From the NCBI GenBank assembly GCA_035771165.1, contig JAWNZC010000467.1, forward strand, positions 527,001-591,000: a DNA stretch of 64,000 bases. The letters are read 5' to 3'. Below, in pieces: positions 23,394 through 35,478 of the stretch (position 1 is its first letter; every line of letters begins with the position of its first letter). Both the position numbers and the translations under genes were made by a program. This DNA comes from Paragorgia papillata (lineage: Eukaryota > Cnidaria > Anthozoa > Scleralcyonacea > Coralliidae). The notes under the pieces are model-generated. The model was not told the DNA's origin and did no database searches. It saw only the letters and a program-made list of their open reading frames with translations.

Positions 23394-24543
23394 GTAAGTA
23401 ACACAAAGTATTTAAAGTAACATTTTATCACCGAGTTTATATTTACTGATTTCTTTTGTAGATTTCTTTTTTTTTTCATGAAGAAAATTCAAAAGAAATG
23501 AATATTTAACCAATATCTGTAAATCGCATACAGATTCGCCCTGATTTACATAAACTTTTTCCTCAATTTACTTAACTAAAATCACTCCAACTTGAAAAAT
23601 AGTTTGAAAACATGGCTACATTTAGATGTGTCCATTAATGCATTCGCGTCATTAATGCGTCCAATAATGCGTCCGATAAAGCATTCGCAGCCGATTTGTA
23701 TCTGATTTACTATGCATGGCTCACTTGCAGCTCACCTTTTAAATCAGATACAGATCGCTGCTCATGCTTTATCTATTACTTCTCATTAATAATTCATGAG
23801 CTAATTAGCCAATCAGAGAAAAATATTCGGTCATGTGTATGAGTTATGAGAAGACAATAGCTGGTTGAAAGCAACGTTAAAAGTTACACATTTCTGATAA
23901 ATGATATAAAATGCTTTTTTCAGTGAATGTCAGAGGAGGTATAAAGCCTATCCCACAATGCAATGCGAACAAACTATATTATCCTAAAGCACGCGCGATG
24001 CATTATTTATTCATGAGCTGCCGCAAGTGTCGGTCATGGAAGTACGGCGAAGTGAGTCGAGTGTATTGAAGAAAGATCAAGTAATTGTAGTCCACTGTAT
24101 CGAAGAGAATTCTCACGATTATGTAATTAGTGGGGCGCAGTGTTTCACTTTACGCTTTGGTATAACTCATTTAAGCATGATTGGGAAATTAAGGGAAAGA
24201 AGAGTAGCGATGATCTACTCGGTTGGTGGTTGGGATCTTGTTCTTCGAAGAATGAATTATCCTGTTTGTATTCAAGTATTGTCATGTTGTGATTTTCAGG
24301 TGAATAAAGTTCTTATCTTGCAATAGTTTGTGTGTGACTAGATATTTACCGATCAGTATTATGTTTTCTACTGAACATGTGTCACAGCCCTGGCTCAGAT
24401 GCACTGACTCAAGTCAGTTTGCACAAGTTGCGTTAAGGCTGACCTGTGACCACTAGTGATCTCAATAAAACCTTATATATAAAGCCAAAAATTGACTCAA
24501 AGTTTATATAGATATCAGTGGCTGTGACAGGCTACATATAGCT
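23394..24543. other. No firm gene; repeat fragments before the macrosatellite
   Basis: An open frame at 24033-24326 has a plausible ATG but no recognised domain. GAGGTATAAAGCCTATCCCA at 23936 recurs inverted near 40600, next to the presumed start of the large minus-strand gene. 24370-24535 has diverged inverted arms (TGTCACAGCC and GGCTGTGACA). Confidence 0.4.
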
Positions 24544-27500
24544 ACAATCGTGGAATAATTACATTGGGACACAGCGTATGTCAAGTGACTTATGTGCGCA
24601 CGCGATTTAACTTTAAAATGTGCCCTCCCCTTCCCCCTCCGAGCAACGTTGAGACAGAATTTTTGTTTTCTAGGCCTCAGAAGTATCCCCTGGAAATCAA
24701 CATTGATTGGTAGGGGGTGGGGAGGGGTAAAGCAACGTTATTTATCCCACGATAGTGAAATAAGCAAGAAGGAAGCTAATTGATGCTTTAGTGTCCCAAT
24801 GAATTATTCTCAGATTGTCTGAAATAAGCGCAAGTCATAAATATTAATACCAGGGTCACATTTTTATTGATTACACACTCAATGAAGGTCAGGGTTACTA
24901 TTAACGACTATGGGATGACTATTAGTATCAGTGAAATAATTTTCCGATTGTTTCCGATTCGTATCGGTTGACCGGCACAGTACTCCACTACAGTACTCCA
25001 CTAAAATAGGTCTATATTCGAAAGAACTGAGTCTTCTTTAGACAGTTTTTTTTTGTTGAAGTGATAGATATTTACTTAATCTTCACTGTAAGCGCTGAAT
25101 TATTGCTGTCCAGACCCTTTTACTCAGATAAATAACAGTACTCCACCAAATTCGTGGTAATAAGTTAAAAAATAATCTAATTATAATATTATTTATGCCG
25201 TAGATGGAGTACTGTTAAAAATACGGTTTAAGTTAGGTATTTTGCTACCTCAATGTTACCAGCATATAGAACTTTATCTGTATCATAAGCGTGATAGAGA
25301 CAGTTGTTATTTAGAACGTGTTTATGCGGGAAATACGCAGTAAAGGCATGGAGTACTGTGCAGAAGCCATTATAATAGCACAGCTAATTATAAATGCAGT
25401 CTTTACGCTTATTTTGTTAGGTTGTCATTTAATACGCGGGCCAAATAAAACGCAAGTTTCTACTGTTTTGTGCTTATTTAATTAGAGCAACTGAAGTGGA
25501 CACGGATAGTAAAAGTAAACCACTGACAACCTATGAGTGTGGGTTTAGTATTTTGTTTGACTCTCTTTCATCACACAGTCAATTCGGTTAGGTAGACGTG
25601 CGATCGTTTGATCAATTGTTGCGGTCTTCGCAACAGCGAAAGCTCGTTCATTGAAATGTTGAAATAATTCGTTTATAATTCTGCCGTGTAATTTTAGTTC
25701 CACCGTTTGCTTTTTATCCGTTATTTATTATTTTGGCGGTGCGTAATTTCAATTCATTGATATTGAATATTTTCAGACAATCGTGGAATAATTACATTGG
25801 GACACAGCGTATGTCAAGTGACTTATGTGCGCACGCGATTTAACTTTAAAATGTGCCCTCCCCTTCCCCCTCCGAGCAACGTTGAGACAGAATTTTTGTT
25901 TTCTAGGCCTCAGAAGTATCCCCTGGAAATCAACATTGATTGGTAGGGGGTGGGGAGGGGTAAAGCAACGTTATTTATCCCACGATAGTGAAATAAGCAA
26001 GAAGGAAGCTAATTGATGCTTTAGTGTCCCAATGAATTATTCTCAGATTGTCTGAAATAAGCGCAAGTCATAAATATTAATACCAGGGTCACATTTTTAT
26101 TGATTACACACTCAATGAAGGTCAGGGTTACTATTAACGACTATGGGATGACTATTAGTATCAGTGAAATAATTTTCCGATTGTTTCCGATTCGTATCGG
26201 TTGACCGGCACAGTACTCCACTACAGTACTCCACTAAAATAGGTCTATATTCGAAAGAACTGAGTCTTCTTTAGACAGTTTTTTTTTGTTGAAGTGATAG
26301 ATATTTACTTAATCTTCACTGTAAGCGCTGAATTATTGCTGTCCAGACCTTTTACTCAGATAAATAACAGTACTCCACCAAATTCGTGGTAATAAGTTAA
26401 AAAATAATCTAATTATAATATTATTTATGCCGTAGATGGAGTACTGTTAAAAATACGGTTTAAGTTAGGTATTTTGCTACCTCAATGTTACCAGCATATA
26501 GAACTTTATCTGTATCATAAGCGTGATAGAGACAGTTGTTATTTAGAACGTGTTTATGCGGGAAATACGCAGTAAAGGCATGGAGTACTGTGCAGGAGCC
26601 ATTATAATAGCACAGCTAATTATAAATGCAGTCTTTACGCTTATTTTGTTAGGTTGTCATTTAATACGCGGGCCAAATAAAACGCAAGTTTCTACTGTTT
26701 TGTGCTTATTTAATTAGAGCAACTGAAGTGGACACGGATAGTAAAAGTAAACCACTGACAACCTATGAGTGTGGGTTTAGTATTTTGTTTGACTCTCTTT
26801 CATCACACAGTCAATTCGGTTAGGTAGACGTGCGATCGTTTGATCAATTGTTGCGGTCTTCGCAACAGCGAAAGCTCGTTCATTGAAATGTTGAAATAAT
26901 TCGTTTATAATTCTGTCGTGTAATTTTAGTTCCACCGTTTGCTTTTTATCCGTTATTTATTATTTTGGCGGTGCGTAATTTCAATTCATTGATATTGAAT
27001 ATTTTCAGACAATCGTGGAATAATTACATTGGGACACAGCGTATGTCAAGTGACTTATGTGCGCACGCGATTTAACTTTAAAATGTGCCCTCCCCTTCCC
27101 CCTCCGAGCAACGTTGAGACAGAATTTTTGTTTTCTAGGCCTCAGAAGTATCCCCTGGAAATCAACATTGATTGGTAGGGGGTGGGGAGGGGTAAAGCAA
27201 CGTTATTTATCCCACGATAGTGAAATAAGCAAGAAGGAAGCTAATTGATGCTTTAGTGTCCCAATGAATTATTCTCAGATTGTCTGAAATAAGCGCAAGT
27301 CATAAATATTAATACCAGGGTCACATTTTTATTGATTACACACTCAATGAAGGTCAGGGTTACTATTAACGACTATGGGATGACTATTAGTATCAGTGAA
27401 ATAATTTTCCGATTGTTTCCGATTCGTATCGGTTGACCGGCACAGTACTCCACTACAGTACTCCACTAAAATAGGTCTATATTCGAAAGAACTGAGTCTT

Positions 27501-30500
27501 CTTTAGACAGTTTTTTTTTGTTGAAGTGATAGATATTTACTTAATCTTCACTGTAAGCGCTGAATTATTGCTGTCCAGACCCTTTTACTCAGATAAATAA
27601 CAGTACTCCACCAAATTCGTGGTAATAAGTTAAAAAATAATCTAATTATAATATTATTTATGCCGTAGATGGAGTACTGTTAAAAATACGGTTTAAGTTA
27701 GGTATTTTGCTACCTCAATGTTACCAGCATATAGAACTTTATCTGTATCATAAGCGTGATAGAGACAGTTGTTATTTAGAACGTGTTTATGCGGGAAATA
27801 CGCAGTAAAGGCATGGAGTACTGTGCAGGAGCCATTATAATAGCACAGCTAATTATAAATGCAGTCTTTACGCTTATTTTGTTAGGTTGTCATTTAATAC
27901 GCGGGCCAAATAAAACGCAAGTTTCTACTGTTTTGTGCTTATTTAATTAGAGCAACTGAAGTGGACACGGATAGTAAAAGTAAACCACTGACAACCTATG
28001 AGTGTGGGTTTAGTATTTTGTTTGACTCTCTTTCATCACACAGTCAATTCGGTTAGGTAGACGTGCGATCGTTTGATCAATTGTTGCGGTCTTCGCAACA
28101 GCGAAAGCTCGTTCATTGAAATGTTGAAATAATTCGTTTATAATTCTGTCGTGTAATTTTAGTTCCACCGTTTGCTTTTTATCCGTTATTTATTATTTTG
28201 GCGGTGCGTAATTTCAATTCATTGATATTGAATATTTTCAGACAATCGTGGAATAATTACATTGGGACACAGCGTATGTCAAGTGACTTATGTGCGCACG
28301 CGATTTAACTTTAAAATGTGCCCTCCCCTTCCCCCTCCGAGCAACGTTGAGACAGAATTTTTGTTTTCTAGGCCTCAGAAGTATCCCCTGGAAATCAACA
28401 TTGATTGGTAGGGGGTGGGGAGGGGTTAAAGCAACGTTATTTATCCCACGATAGTGAAATAAGCAAGAAGGAAGCTAATTGATGCTTTAGTGTCCCAATG
28501 AATTATTCTCAGATTGTCTGAAATAAGCGCAAGTCATAAATATTAATACCAGGGTCACATTTTTATTGATTACACACTCAATGAAGGTCAGGGTTACTAT
28601 TAACGACTATGGGATGACTATTAGTATCAGTGAAATAATTTTCCGATTGTTTCCGATTCGTATCGGTTGACCGGCACAGTACTCCACTACAGTACTCCAC
28701 TAAAATAGGTCTATATTCGAAAGAACTGAGTCTTCTTTAGACAGTTTTTTTTTGTTGAAGTGATAGATATTTACTTAATCTTCACTGTAAGCGCTGAATT
28801 ATTGCTGTCCAGACCCTTTTACTCAGATAAATAACAGTACTCCACCAAATTCGTGGTAATAAGTTAAAAAATAATCTAATTATAATATTATTTATGCCGT
28901 AGATGGAGTACTGTTAAAAATACGGTTTAAGTTAGGTATTTTGCTACCTCAATGTTACCAGCATATAGAACTTTATCTGTATCATAAGCGTGATAGAGAC
29001 AGTTGTTATTTAGAACGTGTTTATGCGGGAAATACGCAGTAAAGGCATGGAGTACTGTGCAGGAGCCATTATAATAGCACAGCTAATTATAAATGCAGTC
29101 TTTACGCTTATTTTGTTAGGTTGTCATTTAATACGCGGGCCAAATAAAACGCAAGTTTCTACTGTTTTGTGCTTATTTAATTAGAGCAACTGAAGTGGAC
29201 ACGGATAGTAAAAGTAAACCACTGACAACCTATGAGTGTGGGTTTAGTATTTTGTTTGACTCTCTTTCATCACACAGTCAATTCGGTTAGGTAGACGTGC
29301 GATCGTTTGATCAATTGTTGCGGTCTTCGCAACAGCGAAAGCTCGTTCATTGAAATGTTGAAATAATTCGTTTATAATTCTGTCGTGTAATTTTAGTTCC
29401 ACCGTTTGCTTTTTATCCGTTATTTATTATTTTGGCGGTGCGTAATTTCAATTCATTGATATTGAATATTTTCAGACAATCGTGGAATAATTACATTGGG
29501 ACACAGCGTATGTCAAGTGACTTATGTGCGCACGCGATTTAACTTTAAAATGTGCCCTCCCCTTCCCCCTCCGAGCAACGTTGAGACAGAATTTTTGTTT
29601 TCTAGGCCTCAGAAGTATCCCCTGGAAATCAACATTGATTGGTAGGGGGTGGGGAGGGGTAAAGCAACGTTATTTATCCCACGATAGTGAAATAAGCAAG
29701 AAGGAAGCTAATTGATGCTTTAGTGTCCCAATGAATTATTCTCAGATTGTCTGAAATAAGCGCAAGTCATAAATATTAATACCAGGGTCACATTTTTATT
29801 GATTACACACTCAATGAAGGTCAGGGTTACTATTAACGACTATGGGATGACTATTAGTATCAGTGAAATAATTTTCCGATTGTTTCCGATTCGTATCGGT
29901 TGACCGGCACAGTACTCCACTACAGTACTCCACTAAAATAGGTCTATATTCGAAAGAACTGAGTCTTCTTTAGACAGTTTTTTTTTGTTGAAGTGATAGA
30001 TATTTACTTAATCTTCACTGTAAGCGCTGAATTATTGCTGTCCAGACCCTCTTTTACTTAGATAAATAACAGTACTCCACCAAATTCGTGGTAATAAGTT
30101 AAAAAATAATCTAATTATAATATTATTTATGCCGTAGATGGAGTACTGTTAAAAATACGGTTTAAGTTAGGTATTTTGCTACCTCAATGTTACCAGCATA
30201 TAGAAACTTTATCTGTATCATAAGCGTGATAGAGACAGTTGTTATTTAGAACGTGTTTATGCGGGAAATACGCAGTAAAGGCATGGAGTACTGTGCAGGA
30301 GCCATTATAATAGCACAGCTAATTATAAATGCAGTCTTTACGCTTATTTTGTTAGGTTGTCATTTAATACGCGGGCCAAATAAAACGCAAGTTTCTACTG
30401 TTTTGTGCTTATTTAATTAGAGCAACTGAAGTGGACACGGATAGTAAAAGTAAACCACTGACAACCTATGAGTGTGGGTTTAGTATTTTGTTTGACTCTC

Positions 30501-33452
30501 TTTCATCACACAGTCAATTCGGTTAGGTAGACGTGCGATCGTTTGATCAATTGTTGCGGTCTTCGCAACAGCGAAAGCTCGTTCATTGAAATGTTGAAAT
30601 AATTCGTTTATAATTCTGCCGTGTAATTTTAGTTCCACCGTTTGCTTTTTATCCGTTATTTATTATTTTGGCGGTGCGTAATTTCAATTCATTGATATTG
30701 AATATTTTCAGACAATCGTGGAATAATTACATTGGGACACAGCGTATGTCAAGTGACTTATGTGCGCACGCGATTTAACTTTAAAATGTGCCCTCCCCTT
30801 CCCCCTCCGAGCAACGTTGAGACAGAATTTTTGTTTTCTAGGCCTCAGAAGTATCCCCTGGAAATCAACATTGATTGGTAGGGGGTGGGGAGGGGTAAAG
30901 CAACGTTATTTATCCCACGATAGTGAAATAAGCAAGAAGGAAGCTAATTGATGCTTTAGTGTCCCAATGAATTATTCTCAGATTGTCTGAAATAAGCGCA
31001 AGTCATAAATATTAATACCAGGGTCACATTTTTATTGATTACACACTCAATGAAGGTCAGGGTTACTATTAACGACTATGGGATGACTATTAGTATCAGT
31101 GAAATAATTTTCCGATTGTTTCCGATTCGTATCGGCTGACCGGCACAGTACTCCACTACAGTACTCCACTAAAATAGGTCTATATTCGAAAGAACTGAGT
31201 CTTCTTTAGACAGTTTTTTTTTGTTGAAGTGATAGATATTTACTTAATCTTCACTGTAAGCGCTGAATTATTGCTGTCCAGACCCTTTTACTCAGATAAA
31301 TAACAGTACTCCACCAAATTCGTGGTAATAAGTTAAAAAATAATCTAATTATAATATTATTTATGCCGTAGATGGAGTACTGTTAAAAATACGGTTTAAG
31401 TTAGGTATTTTGCTACCTCAATGTTACCAGCATATAGAACTTTATCTGTATCATAAGCGTGATAGAGACAGTTGTTATTTAGAACGTGTTTATGCGGGAA
31501 ATACGCAGTAAAGGCATGGAGTACTGTGCAGGAGCCATTATAATAGCACAGCTAATTATAAATGCAGTCTTTACGCTTATTTTGTTAGGTTGTCATTTAA
31601 TACGCGGGCCAAATAAAACGCAAGTTTCTACTGTTTTGTGCTTATTTAATTAGAGCAACTGAAGTGGACACGGATAGTAAAAGTAAACCACTGACAACCT
31701 ATGAGTGTGGGTTTAGTATTTTGTTTGACTCTCTTTCATCACACAGTCAATTCGGTTAGGTAGACGTGCGATCGTTTGATCAATTGTTGCGGTCTTCGCA
31801 ACAGCGAAAGCTCGTTCATTGAAATGTTGAAATAATTCGTTTATAATTCTGCCGTGTAATTTTAGTTCCACCGTTTGCTTTTTATCCGTTATTTATTATT
31901 TTGGCGGTGCGTAATTTCAATTCATTGATATTGAATATTTTCAGACAATCGTGGAATAATTACATTGGGACACAGCGTATGTCAAGTGACTTATGTGCGC
32001 ACGCGATTTAACTTTAAAATGTGCCCTCCCCTTCCCCCTCCGAGCAACGTTGAGACAGAATTTTTGTTTTCTAGGCCTCAGAAGTATCCCCTGGAAATCA
32101 ACATTGATTGGTAGGGGGTGGGGAGGGGTAAAGCAACGTTATTTATCCCACGATAGTGAAATAAGCAAGAAGGAAGCTAATTGATGCTTTAGTGTCCCAA
32201 TGAATTATTCTCAGATTGTCTGAAATAAGCGCAAGTCATAAATATTAATACCAGGGTCACATTTTTATTGATTACACACTCAATGAAGGTCAGGGTTACT
32301 ATTAACGACTATGGGATGACTATTAGTATCAGTGAAATAATTTTCCGATTGTTTCCGATTCGTATCGGTTGACCGGCACAGTACTCCACTACAGTACTCC
32401 ACTAAAATAGGTCTATATTCGAAAGAACTGAGTCTTCTTTAGACAGTTTTTTTTTGTTGAAGTGATAGATATTTACTTAATCTTCACTGTAAGCGCTGAA
32501 TTATTGCTGTCCAGACCCTTTTACTTAGATAAATAACAGTACTCCACCAAATTCGTGGTAATAAGTTAAAAAATAATCTAATTATAATATTATTTATGCC
32601 GTAGATGGAGTACTGTTAAAAATACGGTTTAAGTTAGGTATTTTGCTACCTCAATGTTACCAGCATATAGAACTTTATCTGTATCATAAGCGTGATAGAG
32701 ACAGTTGTTATTTAGAACGTGTTTATGCGGGAAATACGCAGTAAAGGCATGGAGTACTGTGCAGGAGCCATTATAATAGCACAGCTAATTATAAATGCAG
32801 TCTTTACGCTTATTTTGTTAGGTTGTCATTTAATACGCGGGCCAAATAAAACGCAAGTTTCTACTGTTTTGTGCTTATTTAATTAGAGCAACTGAAGTGG
32901 ACACGGATAGTAAAAGTAAACCACTGACAACCTATGAGTGTGGGTTTAGTATTTTGTTTGACTCTCTTTCATCACACAGTCAATTCGGTTAGGTAGACGT
33001 GCGATCGTTTGATCAATTGTTGCGGTCTTCGCAACAGCGAAAGCTCGTTCATTGAAATGTTGAAATAATTCGTTTATAATTCTGCCGTGTAATTTTAGTT
33101 CCACCGTTTGCTTTTTATCCGTTATTTATTATTTTGGCGGTGCGTAATTTCAATTCATTGATATTGAATATTTTCAGACAATCGTGGAATAATTACATTG
33201 GGACACAGCGTATGTCAAGTGACTTATGTGCGCACGCGTTTTAACTTTAAAATGTGCCCTCCCCTTCCCCCTCCGAGCAACGTTGCGACAGAATTTTTGT
33301 TTTCTAGGCCTCAGAAGTATCCCCTGGAAATCAACATTGATTGGTGGGGGGTGGGGAGGGGTAAAGCAACGTTATTTATCCCACGATAGTGAAATAAGCA
33401 AGAAGGAAGCTAATTGATGCTTTAGTGTCCCAATGAATTATTCTCAGATTGT
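24544..33452 (+). repeat. Macrosatellite: 7 full 1,233-bp units plus a 275-bp terminal module
   Basis: Units begin with ACAATCGTGGAATAATTACA at 24544, 25777, 27009, 28242, 29476, 30712, 31945 and 33178, so spacings are 1232-1236 bp. They are nearly identical. Each unit is a 275-bp module A followed by a ~958-bp spacer B. Module A has inverted ends (ACAATC...CATTGGGACAC and GTGTCCCAATG...GATTGT). The array begins with the left end of A and stops with the right end of A, so it reads (A-B)x7-A. Spacer B contains five copies of a CAGTACTCCA box, three direct and two inverted. The last A has about three differences from the others. A 63-codon frame recurs in seven of the eight copies but looks non-coding. 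Confidence 0.95.
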
Positions 33453-33531
33453 AGTCTTAGTTAATCGAGTTTTACTTACCGAGACAAAGAACGTTCATTT
33501 GCTTCCTTATACTCCTATTCTCAAACAATAG

Positions 33532-34863
33532 TTCCTTGTCAAGGACAAACCATTCACGGCGGTCCTTATCACAGAATTCAATGTCCTTACTTCAATTGTC
33601 ATAAATCCGCTTGAGCCTGATGAGGAATATAGCAGTGAAAGTCTCACAGAAACCATGCCACAGTTGGATATTAAAGTACACAAATAGTACAATATTTCGT
33701 GCAATTGCACCAATTTTTCTAACCCAAACAAAGTACTATTCCAACCAATTGAAACAATCATAGACTCAGACAACGATCCAGTAGAAGACATCCAATTACT
33801 TTTCCACAATCCCTCGAACAATTCTGTTGGTGACTATGAACACACTGCTGGGCCTGCTGCTGGTGATAATGATGACAACAATGACGATCCTGCTGGTGAA
33901 TATGAACAAACTAACAACCCTGCTGCTGCTGCTGGTGATAACAACGACTACAATGACAATCCTACTGGTGGTGATAACAATGGCACCAATGACAATCCTA
34001 CTGGTGGTGATAACAACGACAACAATGACAATCCTACTGGTGGTGATAACAATGGCAACAATGACAATCCTACTGGTGGTGATAACAATGGCAACAATGA
34101 CAATCCTACTGGTGGTGATAACAATGGCAACAATGACAATCCTACTGGTGGTGATAACAACGACAACAATGACAATCCTACTGGTGGTGATAACAATGGC
34201 AACAATGACAATCCTACTGCTGGTGATAACAATGGCAACAATGACAATCCTACTGGTGGTGATAACAACGACAACAATGACAATCCTACTGGTGGTGATA
34301 ACAATGGCACCAATGACAATCCTACTGGTGGTGATAACAATGGTAACAATGACAATCCTACTGGTGGTGATAACAATGGCAACAATGAACACACTAGCAA
34401 CACTGCTGCTGCTGGTGATAACAACGACAACAATGACAATCCTACTGGTGGTGATAAAGACAATTTGTACTGTCAAACGTTTGCTGGAAGAGGGTCGTAC
34501 TGGCAAGAGGGGTACCAGTGTGCACTGAAGAAATGCAAAGAAATTATGCGTAATGATGAAGAAGTTGTAGTTCGTGTTGAATTTGAACCAGACAATGAGC
34601 AGGATAGAAATGCCATAAGATTTTATGCTTGTATAGATGGCTTATGGCATCCTTTAGGTTATGCTGGGCTTCGAAAGATTCCCAAGTTGACCAAAGCCAT
34701 CAGAATGAATGAAATACAGTCCATCTCCCTTAGCCATTTCCAAAGTCGGTATGTTCATCAGCAAGATAAAATGATGATTACTGGCTTCTTTACCTTTGTG
34801 AAATCTTCCCCTTGGTTAAGAGACTGTGACCAGAATAGATACAATGCAGTCTTGAACGTATGA
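33532..34863 (+). CDS. HIRAN-like protein with repeat linker, one in-frame TAG
   Basis: A single frame runs from a possible acceptor at 33531 to the TGA at 34861, interrupted once by TAG at 33685. The middle is a low-complexity repeat of about 13 x 12 residues (GGDNNGNNDNPT). The C-terminal ~130 residues look HIRAN-like: VVVRVEFEPDNEQDRNAIRF, WHPLGYAGLRKIPKLTKAI. HIRAN domains bind DNA ends in enzymes such as HLTF, but no helicase is attached here. No in-frame ATG was found before the HIRAN part, so the start must be upstream by splicing or the gene is broken. It is convergent with the large gene at 35479-40568. The function is unknown. Confidence 0.5.
33950..34455 (+). repeat. 36-bp in-frame minisatellite
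   Basis: About 13 units of GGTGGTGATAACAATGGCAA plus CAATGACAATCCTACT, varying at GGC/GAC and AAC/ACC. The length is a multiple of three, so the reading frame is kept. Long frames on the other strand through this block are artefacts. Confidence 0.9.
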
Positions 34864-35076
34864 CTTTTCAGTGCATTTCATTGCAATGCAACAATCACTG
34901 CTTCGTATAAATAATGACTGTACAGTGTACATCCAAGATGTTAATGCTCACTCACTGTTTGCTCACACTTGTATCTATTGGTTGTGAATGGGCTGGGTCA
35001 AAGGAAACATGGGTGGTGTACTCTTAGTCCACTTCTTCTCTGTGTGGCACACTAAAATTAAACCCAGTTGGATAGG

Positions 35077-35130
35077 GTTAGTACTTGGATGAGCCTTAGT
35101 ACTTGGATGGGTGACCACCCAAGAATGAGA
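35077..35130 (+). other. 5S rRNA-like fragment, partly duplicated
   Basis: GGTTAGTACTTGGATGAGCC, then TTAGTACTTGGATGGGTGAC, matches the 3' internal-promoter region of 5S rRNA (TACTTGGATGGGAGACCGCC in typical genes), with a short duplication. The 5' half of 5S is not visible, so this is a 5S-derived SINE fragment or pseudogene, not a functional rRNA gene. Confidence 0.5.
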
Positions 35131-35478
35131 CAGTTTTTTAAGCTTGAGCTTGAGACTCGTGCAAGTAGAGTTGTTGTTGGTGTCTCTTGTGCTTCGAGGG
35201 TTTTATTGGGTTCACTGGTTTTCCTAGATGTTAACTGTGCTCAGTGGTCTGACATGTGTTGTATGTTGGCTTGCAGGAGTGCCTTTGACTCTGCCAAGTT
35301 GATCTGTGTCCTTTAAAAAATTTCAGCCACCAGGTGCAAATAAGGATGATTAGCCCCCAGTGCTTTCTGATAGTACTGTTGAAAAACTCACATCTGAGGA
35401 AAATTACTGTATTTGTGTCAACCTCATACCCAAGAAGTTTTCTAAGTGGAGAAAACTTCCTGGGAATGAGGTTGGAAT

